The position numbers were made by a program, and so were the translations under genes. Shown in pieces: positions 16,885 through 26,122 of a stretch of DNA of 64,000 nt. Positions within the stretch are counted from its first letter, which is position 1; each line of letters starts with the position of its first letter. This stretch comes from CAINVV01 sp963663675 (lineage in GTDB: Bacteria > Bacteroidota > Bacteroidia > Bacteroidales > Prolixibacteraceae). The DNA lies in the NCBI GenBank assembly GCA_963663675.1, contig OY760498.1, forward strand, positions 1,612,001-1,676,000, given 5' to 3'. The notes beneath the pieces were generated by a model. The model was not told the DNA's origin. It made no database searches and worked only from the letters and a program-made list of their open reading frames with translations.

Positions 16885-18243
16885 TTATTGTCTTAATGAT
16901 TCTACGGGGTCTTTGTCTGCAGCCTGTTTTGCAGGGAGATAACCAAAGGTGATCCCGATGAAGACAGAAACGCCAAATGAGATAAATATCGAAAACATGG
17001 AAATGATTGTCTTGATTTCAAACACGCTCTGAATTATCTTTGACAGGATTACACCAAGTATTACACCTATCAGTCCTCCGGCAAGGCTAATAAGCGTCGA
17101 TTCAGATAAAAACTGGAAAACGATATCCTTTCGCGACGCTCCGATTGCCTGTCGTGTACCAATTTCTCGAATACGTTCCATAACCGACGCGAGCATGATG
17201 TTCATAATTCCTATTCCTCCGACAATCAGGGATATTCCGGCAATGGCACCAAGTACGATGTTGAATATTTTCTTGGTCTTTTGTTGTTGCTTCAACAGCA
17301 ATTCAGGTATACTGACTTCAAAATCCCGGATGTCATTGTGCTTTCTCAACAGCATGTTACCGACAACTTTTGCGGTTGCTGTGAGTTCTTGTGTCTCTCT
17401 TACCCTGACGATGATCTTATCCAGCTGATTGAGATCTTCTATCTTCCCTGTACTCAGGTTTCCGGTACTGGCAAGTTTTACCTGGTCTCCACGTATCAGG
17501 GCCCTGTTTCTGAATCTGAGCAGCATTGTTTTAACTGGTATGATGATACTGTTATCCGTACTGCTGATGGTAGTTGTTCCTCCTCCGGAACCTACAAAAC
17601 TCCGTTTTTCGATAACTCCGATGACCTGCAACCAGATTTGGCCACATTTAATGTATTTCCCTATTGGATTCTCCTGGTTGAAGAAAATGTTCTTCACATT
17701 GTAACCAATGATACAAACGGGATATCCCTCCTTTGTGTGCTGGGTATGGAAAAGTGTTCCGCTTTCAAGCTTGATATCAAAGAGGCTGAAATAGGTATTG
17801 TCAGTACCATCCAGTATGACCGGACTACTGATATCGTGCAAAATCGCAGTATAATTAAAAGTGATGATAGGACAAACATCCTCAACTGTGGGGATTATCT
17901 CCTTGATTGAACCGGCATCCAGCAGGGTAAGTCCCTTGGAAAATTTCTTTTTGTTTCCGGCAAGCTGGTTTCCTTCAGTTGTTGCGCTTTTGGGATCATT
18001 GGCACTGGCCTGGTCTGCCTGTAGGACAGGTGTGACAATGATGTTGTTAACACCAACCATTTTGATTTGCTCAAGTATCTCCTGTTCAGCACCATTGCCT
18101 ATAGCCAACATACTAATGACGGCCGCCACACCAAAAATGATACCAAGTGCGGTTAGCAGAGATTTTACCCTGTTGGCAATAATCGCTTCAATGGCAATCT
18201 GAACATTGTAAGAATACCGTGTATAATAGGCTTTTAACTTCAT
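16885..18243 (-). CDS. MacB-type ABC transporter permease, no ATPase domain
   Basis: This is an inner-membrane mechanotransmission-type permease: TM1 near residues 30-48 (LTALGIIFGVAAVISMLAIG), a MacB_PCD periplasmic domain (about 50-310), then three C-terminal FtsX helices including GGIGIMNIMLASVMERIREIG and the conserved cytoplasmic RQAIGASRKDI that contacts the ATPase. No Walker A, signature or Walker B motif is present in the 452 residues, unlike full MacB, and no ATPase gene lies in the operon. A partner ATPase must be encoded elsewhere, or the system uses a shared one. Confidence 0.9.
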   Translation of the reverse strand: MKLKAYYTRYSYNVQIAIEAIIANRVKSLLTALGIIFGVAAVISMLAIGNGAEQEILEQIKMVGVNNIIVTPVLQADQASANDPKSATTEGNQLAGNKKKFSKGLTLLDAGSIKEIIPTVEDVCPIITFNYTAILHDISSPVILDGTDNTYFSLFDIKLESGTLFHTQHTKEGYPVCIIGYNVKNIFFNQENPIGKYIKCGQIWLQVIGVIEKRSFVGSGGGTTTISSTDNSIIIPVKTMLLRFRNRALIRGDQVKLASTGNLSTGKIEDLNQLDKIIVRVRETQELTATAKVVGNMLLRKHNDIRDFEVSIPELLLKQQQKTKKIFNIVLGAIAGISLIVGGIGIMNIMLASVMERIREIGTRQAIGASRKDIVFQFLSESTLISLAGGLIGVILGVILSKIIQSVFEIKTIISMFSIFISFGVSVFIGITFGYLPAKQAADKDPVESLRQ

Positions 18244-18297
18244 GGGAGGTTGTATCGGTGCATGAGAATCTGAGAAATTGTAGGGTGTTAATGCTGA

Positions 18298-19647
18298 TTA
18301 TTGTTTTTCCGTGAGTGCGGCTGATTTTCCTTCCGGATTTATCGGATTTTCGGGGTTGTTCAGCTTACGTTCCTGTTGTTTTTTTAACTTTTCCTCATAT
18401 ATTTCCCATCCGACAGTTGCAATATCATCTGTCTTTTCAGGTTCGCTCAGTAAAACAACATCATTTTCCGATACACCCTTGTTGATGATAATATAATCTT
18501 CATTCTCTTCTCCGACATCAACAATCTGTTTCACAATATCCTTCTTTTTCAGATAAACAAACTGGGTAGAATCGGTTTCAAAGACTGCTTCAGAAGGAAC
18601 ATAGAGCTTGTCGCTGTATACGCCTGTCTGTATCAGATTTCCTGTTGTCATCGCGGGTTTCAGATCCGGATCACTGCCGAAAATTCTGATGTTGACAAGA
18701 AAAACTTTAGAGTCACTTTTAGGCATTGGCTGACCAATATTTGCAACTGAAATAACCTCGCCTTTTAATTCCTTTTCGGGGAAAGCGTCAATGCTGATGG
18801 TAACTTTTTGGCCTGCCTTGATTTTTGCAATGTCTATCTCATTCACATAGGTTTCGGATATCATTTTTGTCATATCCGGCAATGTGGCAATGATAGGACT
18901 CCAGGGGGTTAGGACTGATCCGACCTGGATTTTGATCCCAAACCTGTCCCTGGCATAAATTACCATCCCCGGTTTTGGAGCTTTAATGATCAGTGCATCA
19001 TATAGTTTCAACAAATCCTCGACTCTCTTTTGCTTAAGCTTTAAATCGTTGTTACGCCTATCCATTTGTGAGTTTAGCTGTCGCACGCGCATGCCAAGAC
19101 CCTTGATATCCTGTTCGAGTTTTCTTTCCGCCTTGGCCAGGTCCATTTCTGCTTTTTTTATTACAGAAGGAGATTCATAGACAGATTCAGCAAGAACTAT
19201 TTTTCGTTCCTCAACGTCCGCTCTTGAATTTGTTATTAAATCGCGGTAGTTGCTTAGATTCAGGCTTGAATCAAGTTTGGCGTCCTCAACAATTACCTGT
19301 GCAGCTTCCAGGTCCAGCCGTGCCTGGGTGAGTACTTCTTCGATTACCTTGTGGTCAAGCGTGGCAATGTACTGGCCCGAATCAACCACAGTACCTTCTT
19401 CAATCAGGTCAGTGATTTTAATTTCATAGACCCTGACGTTTTGTGTCGAGAGAACGGATGGTAATAAAATATTTTCAGATTTTTCAGATTCCAGTTGACC
19501 TGTTGTGTGAACTTTAACCTCAACAGCGCCTTTCACAACTTTGCAGGTTATTTCCTCTTCACCTGATTTCCTGATAAGGCTAAAATAAAGAATGATTAAA
19601 AGGACTAAAGATACAGACGAAATAATTAGAACACGTTTTTTATTCAT
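18298..19647 (-). CDS. HlyD/MacA-type periplasmic adaptor (first gene of the efflux operon)
   Basis: A single N-terminal TM (about residues 5-24) precedes the barrel-sandwich half, a long coiled-coil hairpin (about 105-205, many Glu/Lys/Leu) and the second half with PGMVIYARDRFG and QKVTISIDAFPEKE. A charged Lys/Gln/Glu-rich tail after residue 410 is not usual for MacA. It is the promoter-proximal gene of an operon with permease, TolC protein and a second adaptor. The leader carries inverted repeats at 19665-19703. The substrate is unknown; drugs, lipids or peptides are all possible. Confidence 0.88.
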   Translation of the reverse strand: MNKKRVLIISSVSLVLLIILYFSLIRKSGEEEITCKVVKGAVEVKVHTTGQLESEKSENILLPSVLSTQNVRVYEIKITDLIEEGTVVDSGQYIATLDHKVIEEVLTQARLDLEAAQVIVEDAKLDSSLNLSNYRDLITNSRADVEERKIVLAESVYESPSVIKKAEMDLAKAERKLEQDIKGLGMRVRQLNSQMDRRNNDLKLKQKRVEDLLKLYDALIIKAPKPGMVIYARDRFGIKIQVGSVLTPWSPIIATLPDMTKMISETYVNEIDIAKIKAGQKVTISIDAFPEKELKGEVISVANIGQPMPKSDSKVFLVNIRIFGSDPDLKPAMTTGNLIQTGVYSDKLYVPSEAVFETDSTQFVYLKKKDIVKQIVDVGEENEDYIIINKGVSENDVVLLSEPEKTDDIATVGWEIYEEKLKKQQERKLNNPENPINPEGKSAALTEKQ

Positions 19648-19664
19648 AACAAACGGGTTGATTC

Positions 19665-19703
19665 ATTGTTTTGACTGAACATTGTTTTGAGAGTCAAAAC
19701 AAT
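19665..19703. promoter_or_regulatory. inverted/direct repeat cluster in the efflux operon leader (candidate operator)
   Basis: ATTGTTTTGACT (19665-19676) and ATTGTTTTGA (19681-19690) are direct repeats 16 bases apart. AGTCAAAACAAT (19692-19703) is the reverse complement of both. The second and third form a tight palindrome with 10-base arms and a GAG centre. The cluster lies between the probable transcription start and the start codon at 19647, so it could be a repressor operator or an RNA hairpin. Confidence 0.5.
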
Positions 19704-19750
19704 TTCAAACAGACAAAATTGAAGTGATTTAAGTAGAAAATTGATGGTTC

Positions 19751-19758
19751 CAAATATA
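19751..19758 (-). promoter_or_regulatory. candidate -7 element of the efflux operon
   Basis: On the minus strand this reads TATATTTG, a full match to TAnnTTTG, about 100 bases upstream of the start codon at 19647. The -33 region is not a clear TTG, so the match rests on the -7 box alone. Confidence 0.45.
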
Positions 19759-19881
19759 AGAATAGATATTGTTGAAATGCTTTAAAATAAAGCTGATTTA
19801 TGCGAAATTTCTGTTAAATATTCATGCTTTTTCTCGTTTTTGCGATGCTGTCAGCATCCGGTACAATATTATGATAACATT

Positions 19882-20409
19882 TCATGGTTTATTAAACCGT
19901 CCCTTGAACTTATGCCTTGTCTTGTGGGATTGATGTGTGGTTTTATTTTTAAAGTCACTGCTCACGATGCTGATGTTCCCGTCAACTTCGAGAATGGCAA
20001 GTTTCACTTCACTGATTTTTTCCACACCATGTTCCCTTGCTGCTGCTTCTATCTCTTCTATAGTGATTTCGGCATGTCTGAGATTTTCCGGGATAGGATT
20101 TCCCTCGTAAACAAGCATGATAGATTTTCCCTGTACCAGCTCGCTGATTTTTTTGTTTTTAAACAATACTGTTTTAAAAATAAAATTAGTTGCAAAAAGT
20201 GCCAGTGCTGCAACAATTCCTCCAGTAAGAGAGGTATTGTTTCCAACCATTGCATTTTGAACAGCGTTGCTAATCAGTAAAATGAAGACAAGGTCTATAA
20301 CCGACAATTGTGCCAGTTCCTTTTTTCCAAATAACCGGATGGCCAGCACTATAAACAGATATACAGCCACTGACCGCAAAGTAATATCTGCCAAAGGTGA
20401 AAGGTTCAT
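19882..20409 (-). CDS. DUF421/YetF-family membrane protein
   Basis: This 175-residue protein has three N-terminal hydrophobic helices (about residues 10-30, 37-55 and 61-80), including AIRLFGKKELAQLSVIDLVFILLISNAVQNAMVG-type sequence, followed by the small YetF alpha/beta domain (KSIMLVYEGNPIPENLR, then EVKLAILEVDGNISI). These are the usual DUF421 features. The basic tail (HQSHKTRHKFKGR) is extra. The function is unknown; members are envelope proteins linked to spore or stress traits in other phyla. It is divergent from the antiporter at 20662. Confidence 0.85.
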   Translation of the reverse strand: MNLSPLADITLRSVAVYLFIVLAIRLFGKKELAQLSVIDLVFILLISNAVQNAMVGNNTSLTGGIVAALALFATNFIFKTVLFKNKKISELVQGKSIMLVYEGNPIPENLRHAEITIEEIEAAAREHGVEKISEVKLAILEVDGNISIVSSDFKNKTTHQSHKTRHKFKGRFNKP

Positions 20410-20603
20410 GGCTTTTTTTTGCGAAGCTAATAAAATTAAAATTTGAACTTCTCAATTACCCTGATTGAAGGTAGCTGGTTTGTTATATACTTCGATTCAT
20501 AAAGTTCAGGATGGTTTAATTCATCAGGTGACAGTTTTTGATGGTTCCAATGAAGAATTAATTTTTTTGAATAAAAAGTATGATGAATTACCGGGTACAG
20601 GAA

Positions 20604-20633
20604 TTGTCACATAATCACATTTATCTATATTTG
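20604..20633 (+). promoter_or_regulatory. Bacteroidota-type promoter of the antiporter gene
   Basis: TTG at 20604-20606 and TATATTTG at 20626-20633 are separated by 19 bases, an exact match to the Bacteroidota consensus TTG-N19-TAnnTTTG. Transcription would start near 20640, about 20 bases before the ATG at 20662. Confidence 0.75.
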
Positions 20634-20661
20634 GAGTTCACAATTACTGAGTAAAGTAGCT

Positions 20662-22803
20662 ATGACCCAGATACTGGAGAGGCTGATAGATTTGCTTCAA
20701 AAACCGTTTCACAGTTCAGTCCTGATATTTGCTGTGATTCTGTTCATTATTCTGCTGGCCCCTATTTTGCTCAGAGGGTTGAAGATACCCGGTATTATCG
20801 GACTGATTCTGTCAGGACTGATCATTGGTCCACACGGCCTGGATTGGATCGAAAAAAACTCGGCGGTCGACCTTTTTTCAACCATCGGTTTGCTTTATAT
20901 CATGTTTTTGGCCGGTTTGGAGCTTGATCTCAAGGAGTTTAAGACCAATAAACACAAGAGTCTGGTATTCGGATTTTTTACTTTTATTATTCCATTGTCA
21001 CTTGGCTTCCCTGTCTGCAGGTTTGTGCTTGGACTTGATTTTAATGCCAGTCTGTTAGTGGCCAGTATGTTTTCCACCCATACGCTGGTGACTTATCCGA
21101 TCGTAAGCAGAATGGGTATTTCCCGTCATGAGGCAGTAGCTATAACAGTTGGCGGAACTATGCTGACTGACACTGCAGTTCTGGTTTTGTTTGCCGTGAT
21201 TGTTGGTTCCGTAAAAGGAGCAATTAATCATCTTTTCTGGATAAATTTTGCCATTTCAGTTGTTCTTTTCCTCGTGGTTGTCTTTTTGTTGATACCAATA
21301 TTGACATCCTGGTTCCTGAAGAAGCTGGAAGGTGAGAAAAGATCACATTTTATTTTTGTGTTGTCTATGGTCTTTTTTGCGGCATTTTTATCTGAAGTAG
21401 CAGGATTAGAGCCGATTATTGGTGCATTTGCTGCCGGTATAGCCCTAAATAAATTTGTTCCGCGGACTTCTTCGCTGATGAACCGCCTGGAATTTGTCGG
21501 GAACGCCATTTTCATACCTTTTTTCCTGATCAGTGTTGGAATGCTGATTAACCTGAAGGTTATCGGGACCGGAACTGCAGCCTGGATCATTGCCGGAACA
21601 TTGACCATTGTCGCCATCATCGGAAAATACCTTGCGGCTGCCATGACCTCACTTGTTTTCAAGTTTCCGTCTACCTGGCGACAATTGATTTTTGGAATGA
21701 GCAGTTCGCATGCTGCAGCGACACTCGCGGTTATCCTGGTCGGTTTTAAAATGGGAATCGTTAACGAGAATGTTCTGAATGGAACCATTGTACTCATACT
21801 GGTCACCTGTCTGGTCGCTTCCTTTGTGACTGAGAATGCTGCAAAAAAAATCATGATCATGGAAGAGGAATTCATGGATCAACCCAAGAACCAGGTGGCT
21901 GAGCAGAAGATACTTGTACCTATTTCCAATCCCGGGACGATGGAGCGCCTGATTGACCTTGCCATAGCTATCAAACTACCTAAAAACCGTTTTCCGATAG
22001 TCAGCCTTTCTGTGGTCGATGATGATCATACTGCCAAATCGAAGTTGATCGAGGCTAAGAGGATGCTTGAAAAGGCCATTATTCATGCGGCAGGCATGGA
22101 TCAGAAAGTGGAGATTGTGACAACGATTGATCACAAAGTTACCGCAGGGATAAAAAGAGTCGCCAAAGAGATTTTCGCATCGGAGATAATCGTAGGTTTC
22201 GGACTGAAAAGCCAGTTTTCAGAGATGCTTTTTGGAAACAACATCAAATACCTGGTGGAGAACACCGATGTAGCGGTTTGGGTGGCCAGTATACACACCA
22301 ACCTGAACAGTTACAAAAAAATTGTTGTTGTTTGTCCGAAGTTTGCAGATCGTGAGTATGGTTTTCAAAACTGGATGAGCCGCGTATTCCGTTTGGGTTA
22401 CTCACTAGGCCTTTCTTTCCAGTTTTACTCGACATCACAGACATTTGAACATGTTTCTGTTTTTCAGCATCAGCAATACAAAAATGTAAAGATAAGTCAC
22501 ACTGAATTCAGGGAATGGGAAGAATTAAATTCCATGGGCAATTCGTTGTTGCCGTCCGATCTTGTCATTTTTCCATTACCCCGGAGTGGAGGCGTATCCT
22601 ATAAGCTTTCGCAGGAAAATATTCCCCGACTGATGGCCAGGCATTTCGAACAACTCAGCTTTATCCTTGTTTACACTACTTCAGCTGATGACACCTCTGA
22701 ACTGATGTTCTCACATGATTTTGACAATACAATTATTGAACAGGGAATGAAAGTACTCAAAAACCCGGCCAAATGGTTGGGTAAACTGTTAGGCAGGTAT
22801 TAG
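20662..22803 (+). CDS. CPA2-family cation:proton antiporter with C-terminal universal-stress-like domains
   Basis: The N-terminal half (about residues 15-400) holds a dozen hydrophobic helices of the Na+/H+ exchanger fold, with GLIIGPHGLDW and GLEPIIGAFAAGIALN, both standard in Kef/NapA-like antiporters. The C-terminal 300 residues include a Usp-like alpha/beta region starting QKILVPISNPGTMERLIDLA and a second, more diverged copy from about residue 545 (KKIVVVCPKF). It exchanges Na+ or K+ for H+ across the inner membrane, and the soluble domains probably sense nucleotides or ions. It has its own promoter at 20604-20633. Confidence 0.88.
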   Translation: MTQILERLIDLLQKPFHSSVLIFAVILFIILLAPILLRGLKIPGIIGLILSGLIIGPHGLDWIEKNSAVDLFSTIGLLYIMFLAGLELDLKEFKTNKHKSLVFGFFTFIIPLSLGFPVCRFVLGLDFNASLLVASMFSTHTLVTYPIVSRMGISRHEAVAITVGGTMLTDTAVLVLFAVIVGSVKGAINHLFWINFAISVVLFLVVVFLLIPILTSWFLKKLEGEKRSHFIFVLSMVFFAAFLSEVAGLEPIIGAFAAGIALNKFVPRTSSLMNRLEFVGNAIFIPFFLISVGMLINLKVIGTGTAAWIIAGTLTIVAIIGKYLAAAMTSLVFKFPSTWRQLIFGMSSSHAAATLAVILVGFKMGIVNENVLNGTIVLILVTCLVASFVTENAAKKIMIMEEEFMDQPKNQVAEQKILVPISNPGTMERLIDLAIAIKLPKNRFPIVSLSVVDDDHTAKSKLIEAKRMLEKAIIHAAGMDQKVEIVTTIDHKVTAGIKRVAKEIFASEIIVGFGLKSQFSEMLFGNNIKYLVENTDVAVWVASIHTNLNSYKKIVVVCPKFADREYGFQNWMSRVFRLGYSLGLSFQFYSTSQTFEHVSVFQHQQYKNVKISHTEFREWEELNSMGNSLLPSDLVIFPLPRSGGVSYKLSQENIPRLMARHFEQLSFILVYTTSADDTSELMFSHDFDNTIIEQGMKVLKNPAKWLGKLLGRY

Positions 22804-22816
22804 AATTGATTGAACG

Positions 22817-22832
22817 CGGACAATCTTGTCCG
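22817..22832. terminator. hairpin between convergent antiporter and thioesterase genes
   Basis: CGGACAA-TC-TTGTCCG is a short palindrome 14 bases after the antiporter stop and 36 before the convergent thioesterase stop. It has no adjoining T-tract in either direction, so terminator function is only likely from position. Confidence 0.35.
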
Positions 22833-22867
22833 AAGGAATGAAAGCCAGTAAAACATTCTCCTCTTAA

Positions 22868-23611
22868 TCAGGGGTTTGGTATGGCGGTCCAGTCTACATC
22901 AGCCTTGAAGGCGGTTTTTTGTGTATTTTTATTTGCTGCCTGGATGTGGAATGAAAAACCGACTTGTTCCGAGAGCAGTTCAACCTCGTCGCCCCAATGC
23001 ATCTCCCCCAGAAATTCCAGCGTAAAACTCTTCAAACGGTGCTTCCGGTAAAAATCACTGTCAAAACAATCCATCACCCAGTCCAGGTAGCGGGTATTGT
23101 TGACGTGGTTGTTCACATCGATTTCATTGTACAATATCTTTTTGCTGAAAACAGGTGTTTCAGCATGGCCGTTTAACCTTTCGGGGAACGCATCAAGGGC
23201 ATATTTACCTTCATTGAAAGGCAGTTTAATGGTCAGTCTGTCGGAACGCTGTGGTCTCATGGTTTCAGCACTTAACAACAGCCAGCCTGATACCCCTTTG
23301 CAGATTACCTCATCCTTTTTGTTGTAAAATATAAAGTCACGCCTGAAAAATGGACCGACCAGACTGCTTGGCCAGGTTTCGATGCGGATTTCCTCACCCC
23401 ATCTGGGCAGCTGATTTATCTCCGCCCTGATGCGCGACAAGGCCCAAAAAAGCTGTTCCCTGACAAGCGCGTCGTATCCTGCTCCCAGATGTTGCGCATG
23501 ATTGCCGGCAGCTTCCTGGAACAATTGCATTAGGTTGGTTGGCTTGATGTTTTCCTGAAAATCTACCTGGTAGGAGGTAATCCTGAAATTTTCTTTCCAG
23601 ACTGGGATCAT
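22868..23611 (-). CDS. acyl-ACP thioesterase
   Basis: A double hot-dog fold protein of the FatA/FatB type hydrolyses acyl-ACP to release fatty acids in the cytoplasm. Seen: FQEAAGNHAQHLGAGYDAL and WALSRIRAEI in the first hot-dog, and the second-half motif NEIDVNNHVNNTRYLDWV that carries the catalytic Asn/His pattern. The length of 247 residues is normal for bacterial members. It is a single gene, convergent with the antiporter and divergent from obg. Confidence 0.9.
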   Translation of the reverse strand: MIPVWKENFRITSYQVDFQENIKPTNLMQLFQEAAGNHAQHLGAGYDALVREQLFWALSRIRAEINQLPRWGEEIRIETWPSSLVGPFFRRDFIFYNKKDEVICKGVSGWLLLSAETMRPQRSDRLTIKLPFNEGKYALDAFPERLNGHAETPVFSKKILYNEIDVNNHVNNTRYLDWVMDCFDSDFYRKHRLKSFTLEFLGEMHWGDEVELLSEQVGFSFHIQAANKNTQKTAFKADVDWTAIPNP

Positions 23612-23770
23612 GGGGTCAAATTATCTGTTTAACATTTTACAGGAGCCATTCGAATTGTGGGGTTCGAAAATCGAAAATACTCCTGAGTGCTGTGTCAAAG
23701 GTAGCTAAACTGAAAATAGAATCAAAAAATTGCGTATATTCGATCGTTTTCGATACTCCGGGATTGTATG

Positions 23771-23778
23771 TACCTTTG
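23771..23778 (+). promoter_or_regulatory. -7 element of the obg promoter
   Basis: TACCTTTG matches TAnnTTTG; TTTTC at 23747-23751 is a partial -33 about 20 bases upstream. The promoter lies 22 bases before the ATG at 23800 but inside the longer open frame from GTG 23692, so it favours the ATG as the true start. Confidence 0.55.
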
Positions 23779-23799
23779 CGGCAACCTATAAAAGGATCA

Positions 23800-24789
23800 A
23801 TGGCAGAAACAAATTTTGTGGATTATGTGAAAATCATGTGTCGTTCAGGCCATGGAGGAGCGGGATCGAAGCATTTCCGCAGGGAGAAATTTGCTGCAAA
23901 AGGCGGTCCTGACGGTGGTGACGGTGGCAGGGGCGGACATATCATTCTTCGTGGCAATTCACAGATGTGGACCTTGCTGCACCTGAAATACCGCAAACAT
24001 ATTTTTGCCGAGCACGGTGAATCCGGGGGAGCATCCAGGAGTCACGGAAAGGATGGGGAAGACATCATCCTTGACGTTCCGCTTGGAACAGTGGCCAAAG
24101 ATGCTGAAACAGGAGATGTTCTTTTTGAGATCACAGAACACGACCAGTCACAGATTCTGGTCAAAGGCGGGAGAGGCGGCCTTGGTAATGTCAACTTTAA
24201 AAGTGCCACCCACCAGACTCCAAGATATGCACAACCTGGAGAAGATGTTGAGGAAGGATGGAAAATCCTTGAATTAAAGATACTTGCGGATGTCGGACTG
24301 GTTGGATTTCCGAATGCAGGGAAATCCACTCTTTTATCGGTGGTTTCCGCAGCCAAACCTGAAATTGCTGATTATCCGTTTACAACACTGGTGCCAAACC
24401 TCGGAATTGTCTCCCACAGGGATGGTCATTCATTCGTTATGGCTGATATTCCGGGTATCATAGAGGGAGCACATGAGGGCCGTGGCCTGGGACTCCGGTT
24501 CCTCAGGCACATTGAAAGAAATTCAATCCTGTTGTTCCTGATACCGGCCGACAGCAAACACCACCGGAAAGAACTCGATATCCTTCTGAATGAGCTGGAG
24601 AATTTTAATCCTGAACTGCTTGATAAACAAAGATATGTAGCTATTTCAAAGTCCGACATGCTGGATAATGATCTGAAACAGGAGATTAGCCGCGAATTTG
24701 AAAGCATCCCGCATACTTTTATTTCTTCCGTAACAGGTCTGGGGATTATTGCATTAAAAGATGAGATATGGAAACTTTTGAATTCATAA
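23800..24789 (+). CDS. obg: GTPase ObgE/CgtA
   Basis: This essential ribosome-associated GTPase acts in 50S assembly and stress control. Seen from the ATG at 23800 (MAETNFVDYVKI): the glycine-rich Obg domain (SGHGGAGSKHFRREK, GGDGGRGGHI, KGGRGGLGN) over residues 1-158, then the G domain with P-loop GFPNAGKST (169-177), DIPGIIEGAHEG (G3) and the SKSD G4 motif. The 330-residue length fits. The frame is open upstream to a GTG at 23692, but the extra 36 residues have no family counterpart and a promoter lies within them. No C-terminal OCT domain is present, which is usual here. Confidence 0.95.
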   Translation: MAETNFVDYVKIMCRSGHGGAGSKHFRREKFAAKGGPDGGDGGRGGHIILRGNSQMWTLLHLKYRKHIFAEHGESGGASRSHGKDGEDIILDVPLGTVAKDAETGDVLFEITEHDQSQILVKGGRGGLGNVNFKSATHQTPRYAQPGEDVEEGWKILELKILADVGLVGFPNAGKSTLLSVVSAAKPEIADYPFTTLVPNLGIVSHRDGHSFVMADIPGIIEGAHEGRGLGLRFLRHIERNSILLFLIPADSKHHRKELDILLNELENFNPELLDKQRYVAISKSDMLDNDLKQEISREFESIPHTFISSVTGLGIIALKDEIWKLLNS

Positions 24790-24834
24790 ATTTATTTATT
24801 TTATAAGATCAAATAGTAACCAAATTAACTAGCT

Positions 24835-25521
24835 ATGGGAGTGATACAGACAATTTCCGGGTGGGACAAATCTGCATTTCTGTACCTGAACAGTTTTCAC
24901 AATAGTCTGATGGATCATGTGATGACACTGTTTACATTGACACCTACATGGCTAATGTTTTATGGGGTAACACTTTACATCATTGTTAGGAAGTATGGAA
25001 GAAAATCCCTGCCTATAATCCTTTCACTTGTATTGGTAATTTTGCTTGCAGATCAAGTTTCGGGCCTTATCAAGCATTCTGTGTTGAGACTGCGTCCATC
25101 CAATGACCCTCTCGTTGCGCCAATGACCCATGTTTTTTTCTCCAAAGGCGGTTTGTATGGTTTTGTTTCGGCACATGCTGCCAATGCTTTCGCCTTCGCA
25201 ACATTTTCTGCTTTTCTTTTTCGCAGCAGGGGGTATATTTTGTTTATCTATGTATGGGCCATACTGATAGCCTATACGCGTATTTACCTTGGCGTTCACT
25301 ATCCGGGAGATATTCTCGGCGGAATGATCCTTGGATCTTTGATAGGATGGGGCATCTTTAAACTACTCATCAAAATCGAGGGACATATGTTCCCGGTACA
25401 CCCATACATGCGAAACAAACTTACCCTTAATGAGCTGGAAGTGATTTTAATTACCGCGGGAATGGTCGTATTCTTTACTTTCTCCTCGGTGATGCTGCTT
25501 CAAAGCAATAATCTTTTATAG
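24835..25521 (+). CDS. PAP2-family membrane phosphatase
   Basis: An integral membrane lipid-phosphate or undecaprenyl-pyrophosphate phosphatase-like protein of 228 residues with about six hydrophobic helices. The three PAP2 signature motifs are present in order: KHSVLRLRP (KxxxxxxRP), FVSAHAAN (PSGH-like with a conserved His) and TRIYLGVHYPGDI (SRxxxxxHxxxD-like, with Thr for Ser). It may recycle undecaprenyl carrier lipid or act on phosphatidylglycerol phosphate. It follows obg in the same direction by 45 bases, possibly read through. Confidence 0.88.
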   Translation: MGVIQTISGWDKSAFLYLNSFHNSLMDHVMTLFTLTPTWLMFYGVTLYIIVRKYGRKSLPIILSLVLVILLADQVSGLIKHSVLRLRPSNDPLVAPMTHVFFSKGGLYGFVSAHAANAFAFATFSAFLFRSRGYILFIYVWAILIAYTRIYLGVHYPGDILGGMILGSLIGWGIFKLLIKIEGHMFPVHPYMRNKLTLNELEVILITAGMVVFFTFSSVMLLQSNNLL

Positions 25522-25646
25522 ACCATCGGGATGTGATAAAAGCAGTTTCATTCATGTTATTATTTGGAATCATTCTAATTATAATGCAATATAAAAGCAA
25601 TAGGCTCTGCTATTCAGATAAATAAGTATTAAAAACTCTAAAATAT

Positions 25647-26108
25647 ATGGACTACGAAGAAAGAATCAAGAAACTAAACCTGGAATTGCCCCCGGTATCT
25701 GCACCCAAAGGGTTGTATCGTCCATTGGTTGTTTCAGGTAACCTGGCTTATCTTTCAGGCCACCTTCCTTCAGGCAGTGACGGAGTGCTTATCCAGGGGA
25801 AAGTTGGTGCTGAACTGACCATTGATGAAGGCAAACAGGCTGCAAGGGCAGTGGGAATGGCGATTCTGGCCACTTTGAAGCATGAACTGGGTTCGCTGAA
25901 CAAAATTAAAAGGGTTGTCAAACTTTTCGGCATGGTGAACGCCGTAGCTGATTTTGATAAACACCCTTATGTAGTGAACGGATGCAGTGAACTGATGGAA
26001 GAGGTTTTTGGCCCGGGAAACGGGGTGGGAGCCAGGAGTGCTTTCGGTGTTGCAGGATTGCCGATGAATTGCCCGGTCGAAGTGGAGGCAATTTTTGAAC
26101 TGCAATAA
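25647..26108 (+). CDS. RidA (YjgF/Rid) family protein
   Basis: A 153-residue Rid protein, a cytoplasmic trimer that in the archetype deaminates reactive 2-aminoacrylate/imine intermediates. Seen: YLSGHLPSGSDG in the core and the C-terminal GARSAFGVAGLPMNCPVEVEA, which carries the conserved Arg that binds the substrate carboxylate. This longer version with GVAGLPMN is the YjgF-like subgroup often annotated simply as RidA family. It is convergent with the GntR regulator, 40 bases away, so it is probably not part of that regulon. Confidence 0.88.
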   Translation: MDYEERIKKLNLELPPVSAPKGLYRPLVVSGNLAYLSGHLPSGSDGVLIQGKVGAELTIDEGKQAARAVGMAILATLKHELGSLNKIKRVVKLFGMVNAVADFDKHPYVVNGCSELMEEVFGPGNGVGARSAFGVAGLPMNCPVEVEAIFELQ

Positions 26109-26122
26109 AAATCTCCTGATCA

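Noticed and set aside
23692..23799. 36-residue N-terminal extension of ObgE from GTG 23692
   Set aside because: No Obg protein has this extension, and a promoter -7 box lies inside it at 23771-23778.
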